Assembly: GCF_050624435.1 (NCBI RefSeq) | Contig: NC_134545.1 | Coordinates: 82,223,563 to 82,287,562 of the forward strand | Direction of reading: 5' to 3' | Length of the DNA: 64,000 bases | From: Tenrec ecaudatus | Lineage: Eukaryota; Chordata; Mammalia; Afrosoricida; Tenrecidae | In this document: one piece after another, positions 33,880 through 46,500 of the stretch | How the letters are laid out: each line of letters begins with the position of its first letter | How positions within the stretch are numbered: position 1 is the first letter of the stretch | Notes under the pieces: generated by a model | Seen by the model: the letters and a program-made list of their open reading frames with translations, nothing else | Told to the model about the DNA's origin: nothing | Database searches by the model: none | Program-made: the position numbers and the translations under genes

Positions 33880-34387
33880 TTGCAGAGACAATGTTGAATG
33901 GGAGACTAGTCCTTGACCTTGTTCAGTGTTCAGGGGAGCAGTGAGACAAAGCTGAGTTTCAATTTTGTGTGTGGGTGCGGTGGGAGGTTGGGGGAGTCCC
34001 TCAGTGGGGTTCAGTGTGGACTGGGAAATGGAGGAATGACGTTTAAGCCAAGTCCTAAAGGATGAGTAGGAATGAAGTAGGTAAGGAGTGGAGGAAAGCA
34101 TTCCAGGACTTTATTTTTGCAAAACTCCCAAGCTGTCTCCCTACCCCTCCAGGCACCTTTCTTGATCAGTCTGTGGGAAATAGAGAATTGGGGTGGACCC
34201 TGAGGGACAGGATTTATAGTAATTCACTTCACCTTACTGAACTTCAGTGTCCCCTCTGAAATGGGCTTTCGACCTGTAGTCCTGTTGGCCTGCCTGTTTC
34301 TGTTTGGGTACCACATGGAATAATGTATGTCGATTTGTGTGGAGGCTGGAAGTGCCACACAAATGTCAGCAATCCTTGTGGTTACAG

Positions 34388-34585
34388 AATGCAGACATCG
34401 GATCGTGAGGGGAGTGGGCCCGAGGTGAGTCCCAGTGTGATGCCCGAGGCCCCCCTGGAGTCTCCACCTGGTCCTACCAAGTCCCCGACATTTGATCTCT
34501 TCAACCTGGTTCTGTCCTACAAGAGACTGGAGATCTACCTGGAGCCCCTGAAGGATGCAGGTGATGGCGTCCGATACTTGCTCAG
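34388..34585 (+). CDS. ZFYVE27: ZFYVE27 exon 2 (start codon)
   Basis: ATG at 34389-34391. The acceptor is probably GGTTACAG just before 34388 and the donor is CAG|GTACTG at 34586. Encodes residues 1-65 plus two bases of Arg66, including FDLFNLVLSYKRLEIYLEPL of the Rab11-binding region. Confidence 0.93.
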
Positions 34586-37500
34586 GTACTGGACTGTGTT
34601 GTTGCTCCAGCCTGCAGTTTCCATCTCCTGCTTTGCATGTAGGTTGCTGACCATTTTGACAGTGACTGGGCACCCTTAGTGAGGAACAGTGCTGGGGGTC
34701 CCATGGATTTGGGTTGGTTTCCTACAGGGCACCTCAGAAACCCTGGTCTGTTACAGGCTTGTCATGTGTCTTGGGCATAGCCCAGGTGAGGCAGATGCAG
34801 GAAGGATCTTGTCTTATTCCTAAAAGTTTCTTCTTTGTGGCTAAATAAACCCTTCCCCACAAGGCTGCTTGCTAGCTTTAAAGTAATTTCCTCAGTCCTG
34901 CATCTTAGAGCAGGGTTTCCTTTTTGATACTCCCAATATTAGCATAATCAATACTTAAATTAGGATATCTTTTCGAGCAAAAGTTACAGAAATGCCCATA
35001 CCTATGAATAAGCTAGTGGCTGGTGGTGTACACATTGGGCTACTAGCCACAAGGTCAGCAGTTTGAAACCACCAGATGCCCTATGGGAGAAAGGCCCATA
35101 AAGAGTTACAGTCTCAGAAACCCACAGGGGCAGTTCTACCCTGTCCTGTAGTGTCCTTATGAGTCGGCATCGACTTGGTGGTAGTGAGTATTTTTGGTTT
35201 ATGATCACTAAACCTTTAGGATTTTGAATCTTAACCTTTTTTGGGTTCCTATTCTGCTTTGATTTTGTTCCTTAGTGATTTTCTTTTCTCTCCTTTTGGC
35301 TCACTTTGTATGTTGAAGTATCCCACCTGACAGGTGGGCTCTGCTAGTCTCTGACCATTTCAGTGTGGATCCCTGAGTCAGACGGGCGCGTCCTTTCCTA
35401 ATCCCAACATTTGCCTGCGCAAATGCGCAATGCTTCTTGGTTGTCTTCTTGTGCCCATCCTGCTCAGCTTTTGTCAGTTGACCCAAGAATGTAATGTACA
35501 GTTGTTTGGGTCCAAATCAGGTTCTAGTCCAGGAGCGAGCCTACACACAGGGCTCTTTGTATATGGTTATTATGGACAGAAATAAAACCAAACTTACTGT
35601 TATCCAACGGATTCCCACGTAGACACCCAATATGACAGTTTCCCAGGCTGTTTATCTCTACGGAAGCTGACTGGCCTTTTCTTTAGCAGCTGGGCACTTT
35701 AGCCCTGGGGCACCAGGTTCCTCTGTACCTTCCAAACCCAGACTCTCGCCATCATTGGGTTGATTCCGACTCATAGTGACCTTTTGAGGACAGGATAGAA
35801 TGGCCCTTGTTGATTTCTGGGACTGTAGAAAGCCTCATCTTTTCCTGTAGGGCAGGTGGTTTCACATGGCTGACCTTGTGGTTAGCAGCTGAGTTGTGAT
35901 GAATAACTCAATATACTACCAGGATTCCCTCTTTATACTCCAAACCAAGGAACTGAACTCACTGCCATCTAGTTGATTCTAACTTGTAGAAACCCAGGGT
36001 AGAAGTGCCCTTCTTAGTCCTTGAGACCGCAGCTCTTTATGGGAATAGGACGCCTCACTCATCTTTCTCCTGCTGACCTTGCAGTTAGCAGCCCCGCACA
36101 CAACCCACCATGCCACCAGAGCCCCTTCAGTACATCTAACCCCTCCCCCACCAAAACAAACTCACTGCCATCGAGTCAGTGCTGACTTGTAGCGACCTCC
36201 CTGTGCGTTTCCGAGACTAACTGTTTACAGGAGCAGAAAGCCCAGTCTTTCTCCAGAGGAGCTGCTGGTGGTTTTGAACTGCTGACCATGTGGATTGCAG
36301 CCCAATGCGTAACCGCTATGCTCTAGAACCCTGTTAATGTATAGCAGCGTTCTGGGGATGGGCTTGGGCTGATCTCAGAGTGATGGGCTCCACTCTGTGA
36401 TCACGTAAGGGTACGTTTCTCATTTTATAATCTCAGCATGACCGTCCGGCTGGAATGAGCTTTGGAACTTCCTTAAGGGAGTAGGTGGGCTCTGGGGAGC
36501 ATGTTTTGTGTGTGTGTGTGTGTGTCCCTTTGGAGACACAAATGTTGAACAAATGTTTGATGGTGTCTTTCCCTTCTTGGTTGCTGCTTCTGGACAGATT
36601 TCGCATGGGAGGCTCTTCCCACCTTGTGGACATGAGAAGCCTAAGGCAGTGGTAGGGTTGAGTAGAGCCAGGTGGGGGGAGCTCACAGCCCTGGCCCAAG
36701 AACCTGTGGTCCCCGAGCTGCTGGGAGCTGGAGCACTGGTCCTGGGGAGTGCTGTGAGATTAGGTTGTTCTTCTCTTAGTGAAGAGGATTTGCCTTTGCA
36801 GAGGGACCTCATCGTGGGCTTTGGGCGTATGTCTGAGTCCTGGAGCCAGTGGTACAAGTTTAAAAGCCCCTCTCTGCTGGCTCAGCCCTTCTAGAGGCCA
36901 GCCTCCTGCGAGGGAAGTGCCTGTCAAGAAAGATGGCAATGGACAGACCAGGCTTCTGAAACAGAAGCATCCCCAGCGGCTGGGAGGTTTCTGTCCCTGG
37001 AATGGGCGTGGACTGCACGGCTGACTTTTACTTGTTTTTCCCAGGGGCTGCCATGGCATAATTCTGGGGTCTCAAAGAGGTCCCTCGTCCTCTGCCACAG
37101 AACGCTTATTAAAAACAAGCAGCACAGAAACAAGCCAGCTTCCCTTAGTGACTTGAAATACCCCATTTGGCATCAACTTGTCTGTTTCTTCAGCTAGTAC
37201 TTATCGTATATTGTTTGTCTCTCCCTCCTGATGGCCCGAGCGCACTGCTCCCTGTGGTCACGTGTCCCTTTTAATCCTGTAAAATGCCCCTTAGCAGGGC
37301 TCAGCCACCCCACAAGTGTTTGCTTGTCCTCAGCAGCTGGGATGTCATGGTCTCCATACCCCAACTTGCCTTTTGGTGAGGGCTAGGTGGGGCGTGAGGG
37401 CTGGGTCTCATGCATATATCTGCCCCAGTTCACTCTACCTATCTGCTGAGTGAATACGACATGCTGGCGTTGTTTGCATTTTTAAGGAATATTAAAAGCT

Positions 37501-40500
37501 AAGTTATGTTGTCTCTCCCTGTGAGTTAATAATATATGTTCAATACAGGCTCTCAAGTTACTGAGCTAGAAGAGAAAGTAATTCACGCCGTCAAAAAAGC
37601 TCTTGACAGTTTGTTCTTACTCGAGTTCTTTAGTAGATCAGCTCAGTACCTGAGTGTGGGCTCCTGCGTTAGTTACAAGATTGTAAAACCGAGTTAAGGA
37701 AGATTTTCCCTGAGTGCCTGTCAGCGGGGCCTCTTCCAGAGCATATAGAACCCAAGGACCTGGGCCTAAACCAGGGTGACCGGTGACCTGGGTTTCTGCC
37801 GCCTGCGGGGAGGAGTTGTACAGGCCTGGCTTTGAGGTTTCTCACTCCAAGGACTAGCAGTTGACCTCTTCACTACCCTCTCTGGTCACTGGTCTGAGCG
37901 AGAGGCCCACTGGGTGTCTCACTGGGTCTCGTCCTCTCCCTACTGTTCCCAATACCCCCCCACCCCACCTCACCCCTGTTCTCATCCTGACTGTCTTTAG
38001 TAATCAGGACTTTGTGTATTGTAGGTGGCAGACGCCTCTCTGCTCCTTGCTGACCTGTCTGGGCCTCAACATCTTACTGCTCACTTTGAATGAGGGTAAG
38101 AAAGACTTCCAAGGGCCGAGGGGCCTTGAGTGAATGTGGGGGGGCCTTGAGTGAATGTGGGGGAGGACGTAGCTGGTGTGGTGTGAGGCGTGATGGGAAC
38201 CAACTGGCCTTGGGCTGGAGGTAGCTTCTCTTTGTGTCTGTTCACTTGGTGCCAGAACATGGACTCCTCTGGGCTGTGTCTGGGCAGACCCTTGGTTGGC
38301 CCACTGGTGTGAGACCAGTTTTTTAACCTCTTTGTTTAGTAAAATTGTCCGTATCTATATATAATGACAATTGTGCTTTCCTTCCGGGGTCCAACCAAAC
38401 CCCGAATCCCATTGAGTAGATCTAGCCTAGAGTCCTTGGGAGCTGTTTTTATGATTAACTTTGTCGTTTCCTGCCTGGTTGGCTGCTGCAGTGGTTGGAA
38501 CCCTGGCCTCTGCCCAGTGACCATTTGGGTAAATGGGATGAGGGCACCAGCAGAGATGAGCTGAAGAGCGCTTTCTGTCCTGTCTGTTGGCTTTCCTCTG
38601 GTCGAGTAGATGAGCTTGGAGGGCTGTGGTGGGCAGTCTCAGTCGGGGGAGGCATCTGTGACCTGGTGCACAGGTGGGTGGGTGTCTGCAGAGGGCCCAG
38701 GTAGTCCTCAGTCGATCACGATGTCTCATGAGGACTATGTATTACAGCGCGTGTGTGTCCCTGCCTGGAACTGGCAGCTGGCTGCCAGCAACACTACAAC
38801 CCCCTCAGGAGAAACGAGCGAAGGGACTGGGACAGAGCGTTCTCAGGAGCTGGGCTCTTCACTCATTTACCCTTTCTTCTGCTGAGCAGCCAGTTCCCAA
38901 GCGTCTCCGGACTTCCTGTGGCAGTGTGGACTTACCTAGTGGGTGGACAATAGACCCAGCTCACACCAGAGCTCTTGCATTTCCTGGTGGACTTTGCCTG
39001 ATCAGAACTTTCCCAGGCAATTAGATTTCTTTGGAATGTATTTCCTGTGGCAGGTGTTTAACAAGGATTTACTAGGAGCCCAGTGCTCTGTAAGCTAGCT
39101 CTTGAGGGATTGTCACTTGGAAGATGACAGGTCTTTTGACTCTTCTCTGAGTCTCACTTTCTCATGCACACTGCAGACACTACCTCAATGCCAAGGGCGA
39201 GGCTTCCAGTCTGCTGTAGGGCCCTGAGGCTGGCGTTTCATCACAGCTGGGCTCCAAGCATGAGTGCCTGCTGTGGGCGGTCACTGGTCCACAGTGGTGC
39301 CAAACGGACAGACTCGGGCCATAGTTGGAGAGGGCAGTGGACAAAGCTGCAGGCTGGTCTGTGGTGGTGCTCGCTTTGAGGAGGATGGAGCTGGGCTCAG
39401 GGATGGCATGGATGGCTCTAGACAGGGGGCGGGATGGTCCCCCTTGCGGCTGAGCCCTGCAGGACATGAAGAGGGGATGTGTGGACAGAGGCTCTGGGTC
39501 TTGGCTTGCCCGTTTCACCTGGTCCTGATCCCGTAGGTGCATGGTACTCTGTGGGCGCCCTGCTGATTTCTGTGCCCGCCCTGCTGGGCTACCTTCAGGA
39601 GGTGTACCGGGCCCGGCTGCCCGAGTCGGAGCTGATGCGGAGGAAGTACCACAGCGTGCGGCAGGAGGACCTGCAGAGGGTGCGCCTGTCGCGCCCAGAG
39701 GCGGTGGCTGAGGTGAAGAGCTTGTGAGTATGGAGGAGAGGGGCTGGGGAGACGGGGTGGGGTGTGGGGATGGCTCCTAACCAGGGAGCACTCGCTGCTG
39801 GAGTGCTTGCTGCTGGCCAGCCATCGTATCAGGTAGACTGCACATGTTGCTTCCTGAATCTCCCCGCCCGTCCTGGGAGGGAGCTACTGTTACCCGCCGT
39901 TTATGGACACGGAAAAGGCTCCCACAGCAAGGAAGTGATCGGGCTGGCGCGAGATTTCGGATCTGGCTGAGTCCACAGCTTGTGTTCTTTCTGAGCGCGA
40001 GAGTTTAGGATCTCAGCTGAGCCGCCTCCCTAGGTTTAAGTCCCAGCCCAGCTGTTTCTTTGCAGTGTGACATGGGGCAGGCTGAGTGGGCTGCCTGTGC
40101 CTTAGGCTCCTCATCTGTTACAGAGGGTGAGAATACAGCTCATCTCAGGGCAGCGCTCAGGAAGTGTTCAGTATCTTATCAGCCATCTTCACCACACCAT
40201 GGGCAAACTGCCTCGGCCTGACAGAGCTACTGCTCTGGAGGAAGGGCTGGGCCCTTCCCTGGGCAGGTTCTCCACAGGCTCTGGGCAGGCAGCTGGCGCT
40301 CCCAGTCCACTTCAGTCCCAGGGTCATGTGTGGAGTTTCAGAACAAGTGATAAGCAAAGGGACGCCTGGCCCCTCCCCAGAGACGCCTAGTCAGTTATCT
40401 GGAATGGGACTTGGGTTTCTTTTTAACTTTGAAATAATTTCAAACATGCAGGAGAGTTGCAAGAATAACACGAAGAGCTCCCACATGCCCTTTGCCTGAT

Positions 40501-43500
40501 AGCACAGTTGTTCACATTGGGCCACACTGGCTTGATCTCCCTCTCCCTCTCTCTCTCTGCATACATGTTACCCCCCTCCCCCCGCGGACCATTTGAAAGT
40601 AAGCTGCAGATATCATGCTCACATCCTCCAATTCTTATTTCCTCAGAATAGAGACATTCTCTTACACGCTGTGTCAGTCTGGGTAGACTAGAGAAACAGA
40701 CCACAGAAACACATATGTATAAGAGAGAGTTTTATATAAAGGGTAAGTGTACATTAAGAAAGCATCCCAACCCAGTGTTGCCCAAGCCCACAAGTCCAAC
40801 ATTAGCCCATATGTCCAACACCAATCTACAAAGTCCTCCTCAGTCTCACAAAACACACAATGATGCTGACTGCAGGAGGAAAGCCGAATCAGTGAGCGTG
40901 TAAGTATCTCAGTGCCGGCAGGGGTCTCCACACGACTGCTCCAGCACCCAGGGCTGCATCAGGGTAGGTCCATGTGGCTTCTCCTCAGGGATGTCTTGCA
41001 GGAAGTGAGCCTTGCCAGCTGAAGCAGGGAACTGGCTAAGGCAGCTGCACCCTGATCTGACCGTCACAAAGCAAGAGACCTGAGAACTAGAAAGGCGAGA
41101 CTCACCGAGCCATTTATCTCTCCGCCTTCAATTAATCCCACATGTGTTTGTTGGCCAGGTTGGCACAGTCTTAACTGTCTCATATGTCCATGGTATAGTG
41201 GTCCAAATTAACCGGAGGCATAGCAACCCTATAAAGGGTTTCCAAGGCTTTGGAAATCTGGTTGGGAGCAGGTAGCCTCATTTTCTGTCTTGGAGTGACT
41301 GGTGGTTTTGAACCACTGACCCTGTGCTTACTCGACAGTGGTCATAATTAGGAAAGGTAATATTGGGTTTCTGTCGAGTCTATTCTGACTGTGGTAGCCC
41401 AGGTGTGTCGAGTACGACTGACTCACGGCTCTGCCCTGTTGGAAGCCGACCTTGCAGGGCTGAGGCACCCCTGTGTGGGTTGGACCACCAATATTTTGGT
41501 TGATAGTCCAGCACCTCATCACATCTACATGCCTGCTGCCATATAGTACGCAGCTCCTGAAAACTTGCCAGTTGTATTAGTAAAGCCTTCTATGTCAGTT
41601 TTCCCCCATCCAGGATCTAATCCTTTGGTGGCGTATTGGTTATATATTGGGCTGCTAACTTCAGGGTCAACAGTTTGAAACCACCAGGTGCTCCGTAGAA
41701 GGAAGAGTGGCTTTGTACTCCTGTAAGAAGGTTCAGTCTTAAACTCATGGTGTAGTTCTACCCTGCCCTATAAGGTCACTGTGAGTCAGCACCAGCTCGA
41801 TGGCAGTGAGTTTGATGGTTTTGCTGGTTTGTTGGGAGTTTTCTCCAGAAGCGTCCCAGGTGGTGCAAACTGAGTGTTCTTGGCTGCTAACGGAAAGGTG
41901 AGGGGCTGGATCCCACCCCCAGTGGGCCGCTGACGCTCAACCCACTGCAGTCCAATCTGATGCTTAGTAACTGTTGAACTGAGTGGAACAGCTGTATGGA
42001 GTGTGCAGGGCTGGTATCTCTTTGTGGAAGCAGAGTGCCATGTCTGTCTCCCATAGAGTGGCAACTGGTGGGTTTGAACCCCCGACCTTTCCGTTAGCAG
42101 CACAGTGCTTTAACTTTTGCACCATCAGGGACCCCTGACCTCAATAGTCAAAATTCAAACACATTGCCATCACGTCGATTCGACACGCAGCATCCTAAAG
42201 GGCCGGGTCGAACCCCTATGCCACTGGGGCACCTCAATACCAGGGGCTCCAGAACAGGCATGTATGACTTGGGTGTGTTGGACAGGCCCCTTTCTGCAGT
42301 GTTCTCTGGACCCCTCTAGTGTGTTGGAAGAGAGTTGGCCGTCTCTAGCCAGGAGCCCTGGTAGTGGTTGCATGTTGGACTGCTAACCGTAAAGTCAACA
42401 GTTCGAGACAAACAGCCACTCCCTGGGTGGAAGGCAAGGCTTTCTACTCCTGTAAAGAGATACAGTCTTGGAATCCCACAGGGGTGCTTCTACCCTGTCA
42501 CAAGTATTGACTTGATGGCAGTGTGAGGTTTGTTTTTTTAAATCCTTTTTTGGGGAGCTCTTTTGGCTATTACAACATCCCATAGTTCCGTGACCTCAAG
42601 CAGTATGGTACAACTGATACCAGAGTCAGTTTCAAAACATTTCTTTATCCTTGAGCTCCTTGATATCAGCTCCCCCTTCTCCCTTCCCACCCCACCCTAC
42701 CCCTCAGGAACCCTCATTTATTATTTCTTGCCATATCTTACACATCTTGTATATCTGTTCACATACAGTCCTGTTGTTTCTTCTCATTGAGTGGGGTTAT
42801 GCAGTCTTCCCTACCCCCTTTCCTCTTCCTGTACCCTCAGGGAACCATTACTCCTGTTACCGTTTCTGAAGGGTGATCTATCTTGACTTGCATGTACCAA
42901 ACGATCTTAAATATGCAAATGAACCTGTGCACATCTAACGTGATGAATGAGTTAAATAGAAACTATAGTAGTGAGGGGAGGAAATATTAAAGAACTAGAT
43001 GGTAGTCATGTGGGTCATCAGTGCTATACCGCACCCTGGAGTTTTTACCCCTTCTGTGTGGCCCTTCTGAGGGGACTGTCCAGTACCTCCAGATGGGTTT
43101 GGGGTCTCCACTACATCCACACCCCTTCACATCGATCTGGTTGTGGCAGTGTGAGTTTTGGAGAGAGCCTGCTGTGTTCATGGCATGACAGGTACTGCTG
43201 CCCCAGAGCACTGGGTGCGGTTGGTGAGGCAGTGCCTGCCACTCACAGCACCCCTCGCCCCGTGTCTGCAGCCTAATCCAGCTGGAGGCCTTCCTGAGCC
43301 GTCTGTGCTGCGCCTGCGAAGCCGCCTACCGGGTGCTGCACTGGGAGAACCCTGCCGTGTCCTCGCAGTGAGTGTCCCTCCCCCCCTGCACTGCCGCCTT
43401 GCATCTCACAAAGCCAGCTGCCCTGAGCGGCTCCGGCCCTTCCCCCTCAGGAGAGGTGTCTCTCCAGCCCTTGGGTGTCTGTCTGCATGCAGGCCTGGAG

Positions 43501-46500
43501 CCCTGATGCACTGCTCGCTTTTCCCGATGCAGACAGGCCCCACCTTAACGCACTCGGGTTCTGTCTAACCACCCCCAGGCTGTCCATTAGGGTTTTTGGT
43601 CCTTAGTCAGATGTCGGCATTTGGCTGCACAACCTGTTGATGTCCTTCTTAGGTGCTCACGCCCAGATGTCCAAAGATCAGGGTTAAACAGACACTGATA
43701 ATAAAAGGCAAACAGACACTGATAATAAAAGGCAATAACAATGAAAACTGACAAAGAGGAAGAAGAAAAAACAATTATCCTTCCGCCCACATGTGGAGCC
43801 CCTTGTGAGCCAGGGACTACGTGTAATAGAAATGGTTAAAGACCAAAAAGAACTCGCCGTGTGGCCCACTGTGGGGTCCAGCCCCACATTCGGATAGGTT
43901 CTTGGGGATGTGTCATTGAGGGGAAGAGATTAAGAGACAGAAAAAAGTTTAGAGGTGCTCACCTCTGCCACGGCGTCAGGAACCAGGCCTGAGCAGAGAG
44001 AATGTATTTTTGCAGCAACTTGCATAGTTTGGGGTATGCAAACCACGGTAAGCGTATGTGTGGCAGGAAGGGGTTGTGTTAGAGGCACACACATGTAACA
44101 GGAGGGGGAAGAGCTGGGGGATTGACGCAATAGGAAGGGGAGGCATTGGGGTGACAGGAAGGCACATGCGGAACCAGATGGGCGGGCTCTAGGGTTAAGG
44201 TGACAGCCTATTTTAGACTTGTCTGAGCTGGCTTGATCTTGGGTGTCTGAGTTCTCCTCCAGGGGAGCAATCTATGATCCTTATCAGAAGGGAGTGAGCC
44301 CGACTTAGGCTTACGTGGTCTGGCTGCTTTTGATGGCAGCTAACCTTTCTGCAGCTAGCCTTCAAGCACTTGACCTTCAGGAGAACAATAAGCAACCATG
44401 CGCTTGCAGACAGCACCTTAGAATTGGCATTCTTTTTTTTAATTAATTAATTAATTTTTAAACATTTTATTAGGGGCTCATACAACTCTTATCACAATCC
44501 ATACATATACATATACATACATCAATTGTATAAAGCACATCCGTACATTCTTTGCCCTAATCATTTTCTTTTTTTAAAAAATCTTTTTATTGGGGCTCAT
44601 AAGGCTCTTATCACAATCTGTACATACATCAAATGAGCAAAGCACCCTTATACATTCGTTGCACTCGTCACTCTCATAATTCACCTTCCACTTGGGTTCC
44701 TGGAATCAGCTCGGTTTCCCTTTTTTTCCCCCCATCCCCTAGAATTGGCATTCTTATGGAGGGACATCGTGGGGAATCACTTTTACTTGGGAGAATGTGG
44801 CTGGAATGCATTTCCAACCCAAAAACGGGAAGGTCTCCCTCCCTCTCTCTACGGGAGCCCTGCCCTCCCAGACTCCTTAACCTAGGCGCTAAGAGCGTAG
44901 AGAGTTTGTCCGCATGCACTCTCATCCTGGTTCTGTTTCCCACAGTCTGCCCCCCTGCTGCAGCAGCTGGTTACCCACTGGGTTTGCCGTCAAGACTTTG
45001 TGAAATGCGTGCATATAGATGTGTGACCACAGGGTCTTTGGAGAGAGTCTGTTTTTCACATCATCAGATAATCGTTCTCTTTGATGCTAAATGAAAAAGG
45101 ACTTCCAAAAGTTTGTGGAAAAATAAACTGGAAAGATAATGGGATTTTCCTCTGAGCTCTGAAGCCTCCTCTGGAGCTGTGGGGCCACAGTGGAACTGGG
45201 GAGAACTGGCTCTGGATCGCAAGTGTCTGCTTGCCTGCCTCTCCGTTTCCTGCCTCTGACCAGTTTTCCACCATCTGTTATGTGGAGATAGTCATATTTT
45301 CCTTCTCTGACGGCTTTTCCCCTTGCACGGGTTCTGGTTTTCCCAGGCCTTACTGAAGGGTAATACCAGACAGGTAGGACTTAGTATGCACTGTACCTTA
45401 CAGTGTCCTGGTTTGTGGAAACACTTCCTGGGTATCTGCTTTTCATGGTTGGCCCTCCAGTGGCTGTCCTTAGGGGTTCAGCTTTATCTTCTGAAGTATC
45501 TTTCTGAGAATTCCAGGATGAATCCAGCTACTGGATCGTGTGACCGCCAAGCTCTCTCTGTACAAGTCATAACCACAGCGAATCTCTGCAGGGCCCTGGG
45601 GGTGGTGTCGCTTTTGTGTTGGGCTACTACCTGTAAGGTCAGCAGTTGGAAGTCCCCTGCCGTCCAGAACGAGAACCCACGGGGCCAGTTCTCCTCCATC
45701 TTGTCATCTTGTCGGGTTGCTCTGAGTCGGAGTTGACTCACTGTCAACGAGTCTTTATGTTAGTATCCGCGTAGCTGCAGCTTGTGCTGGGCACTGCACA
45801 GGCATCAGCCTTCACAGCAACCTAGGCGGCAGGCACTGTTTTGATTCCCCTTTTATGCACAAAAGAGGTGTAGGGGACTTGTCTAGGTCACACACAGTGA
45901 GAAGCAGCAGAGCTGGATTCGAATCCAAGTCTGTATGGTGTAGACTTCAGTGTCCAGGGCCTGAGGAGTGAGGGAGGGGGCCACTGTCGCTGCTCTCAGG
46001 TCAGAGCAGCGCTGCGTGGCCTCGCCGGCATCGCTTGCTCGCCCTGTGATGAATGGTGGGCGCACAGCCTTCGTCCTCAGTGCTGTGTCCATGTGTTGGG
46101 TTAGCAGGGCTTCTGGGTTGGTTTACGGGGCCCGGGGCTCTTCTGCTGGGCCCTCTGGGGCTGTGCCCCAGTCCTGCTTCAGCCCTGCTTCCTCTGATGC
46201 TCTGGCTCCTCTCTGTCGGCCCAGGTTCTTCGGAGCCCTTCTGGGCACTGTCTTCATGCTGTACCTGCTGCCCCTGTGCTGGGTCCTGGCCCTTCTGAAC
46301 AGTACCCTCTTTCTGGGGAATGTGGAGTTCTTCCGAGGTAAGCCTGCCCTGTGGGACTCCACAGGTGGGGTCCAGCAGATGTGTTAGCTGTGCCTGCCAC
46401 AAGGGGGCAGCGCCACACAAGGCTCCCACCCCCAGGTCCGCAGTGGACTGCCTCTGGGATGTTTGGTGGGCTACAGCTGGGGCTGCTGCCAGGGTCCTCT

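Noticed and set aside
45090-45145. Short motif CTTCCAAAAGTTTGTGG as a transposon end
   Set aside because: It looks familiar from mammalian repeats, but no second end or duplication was found.
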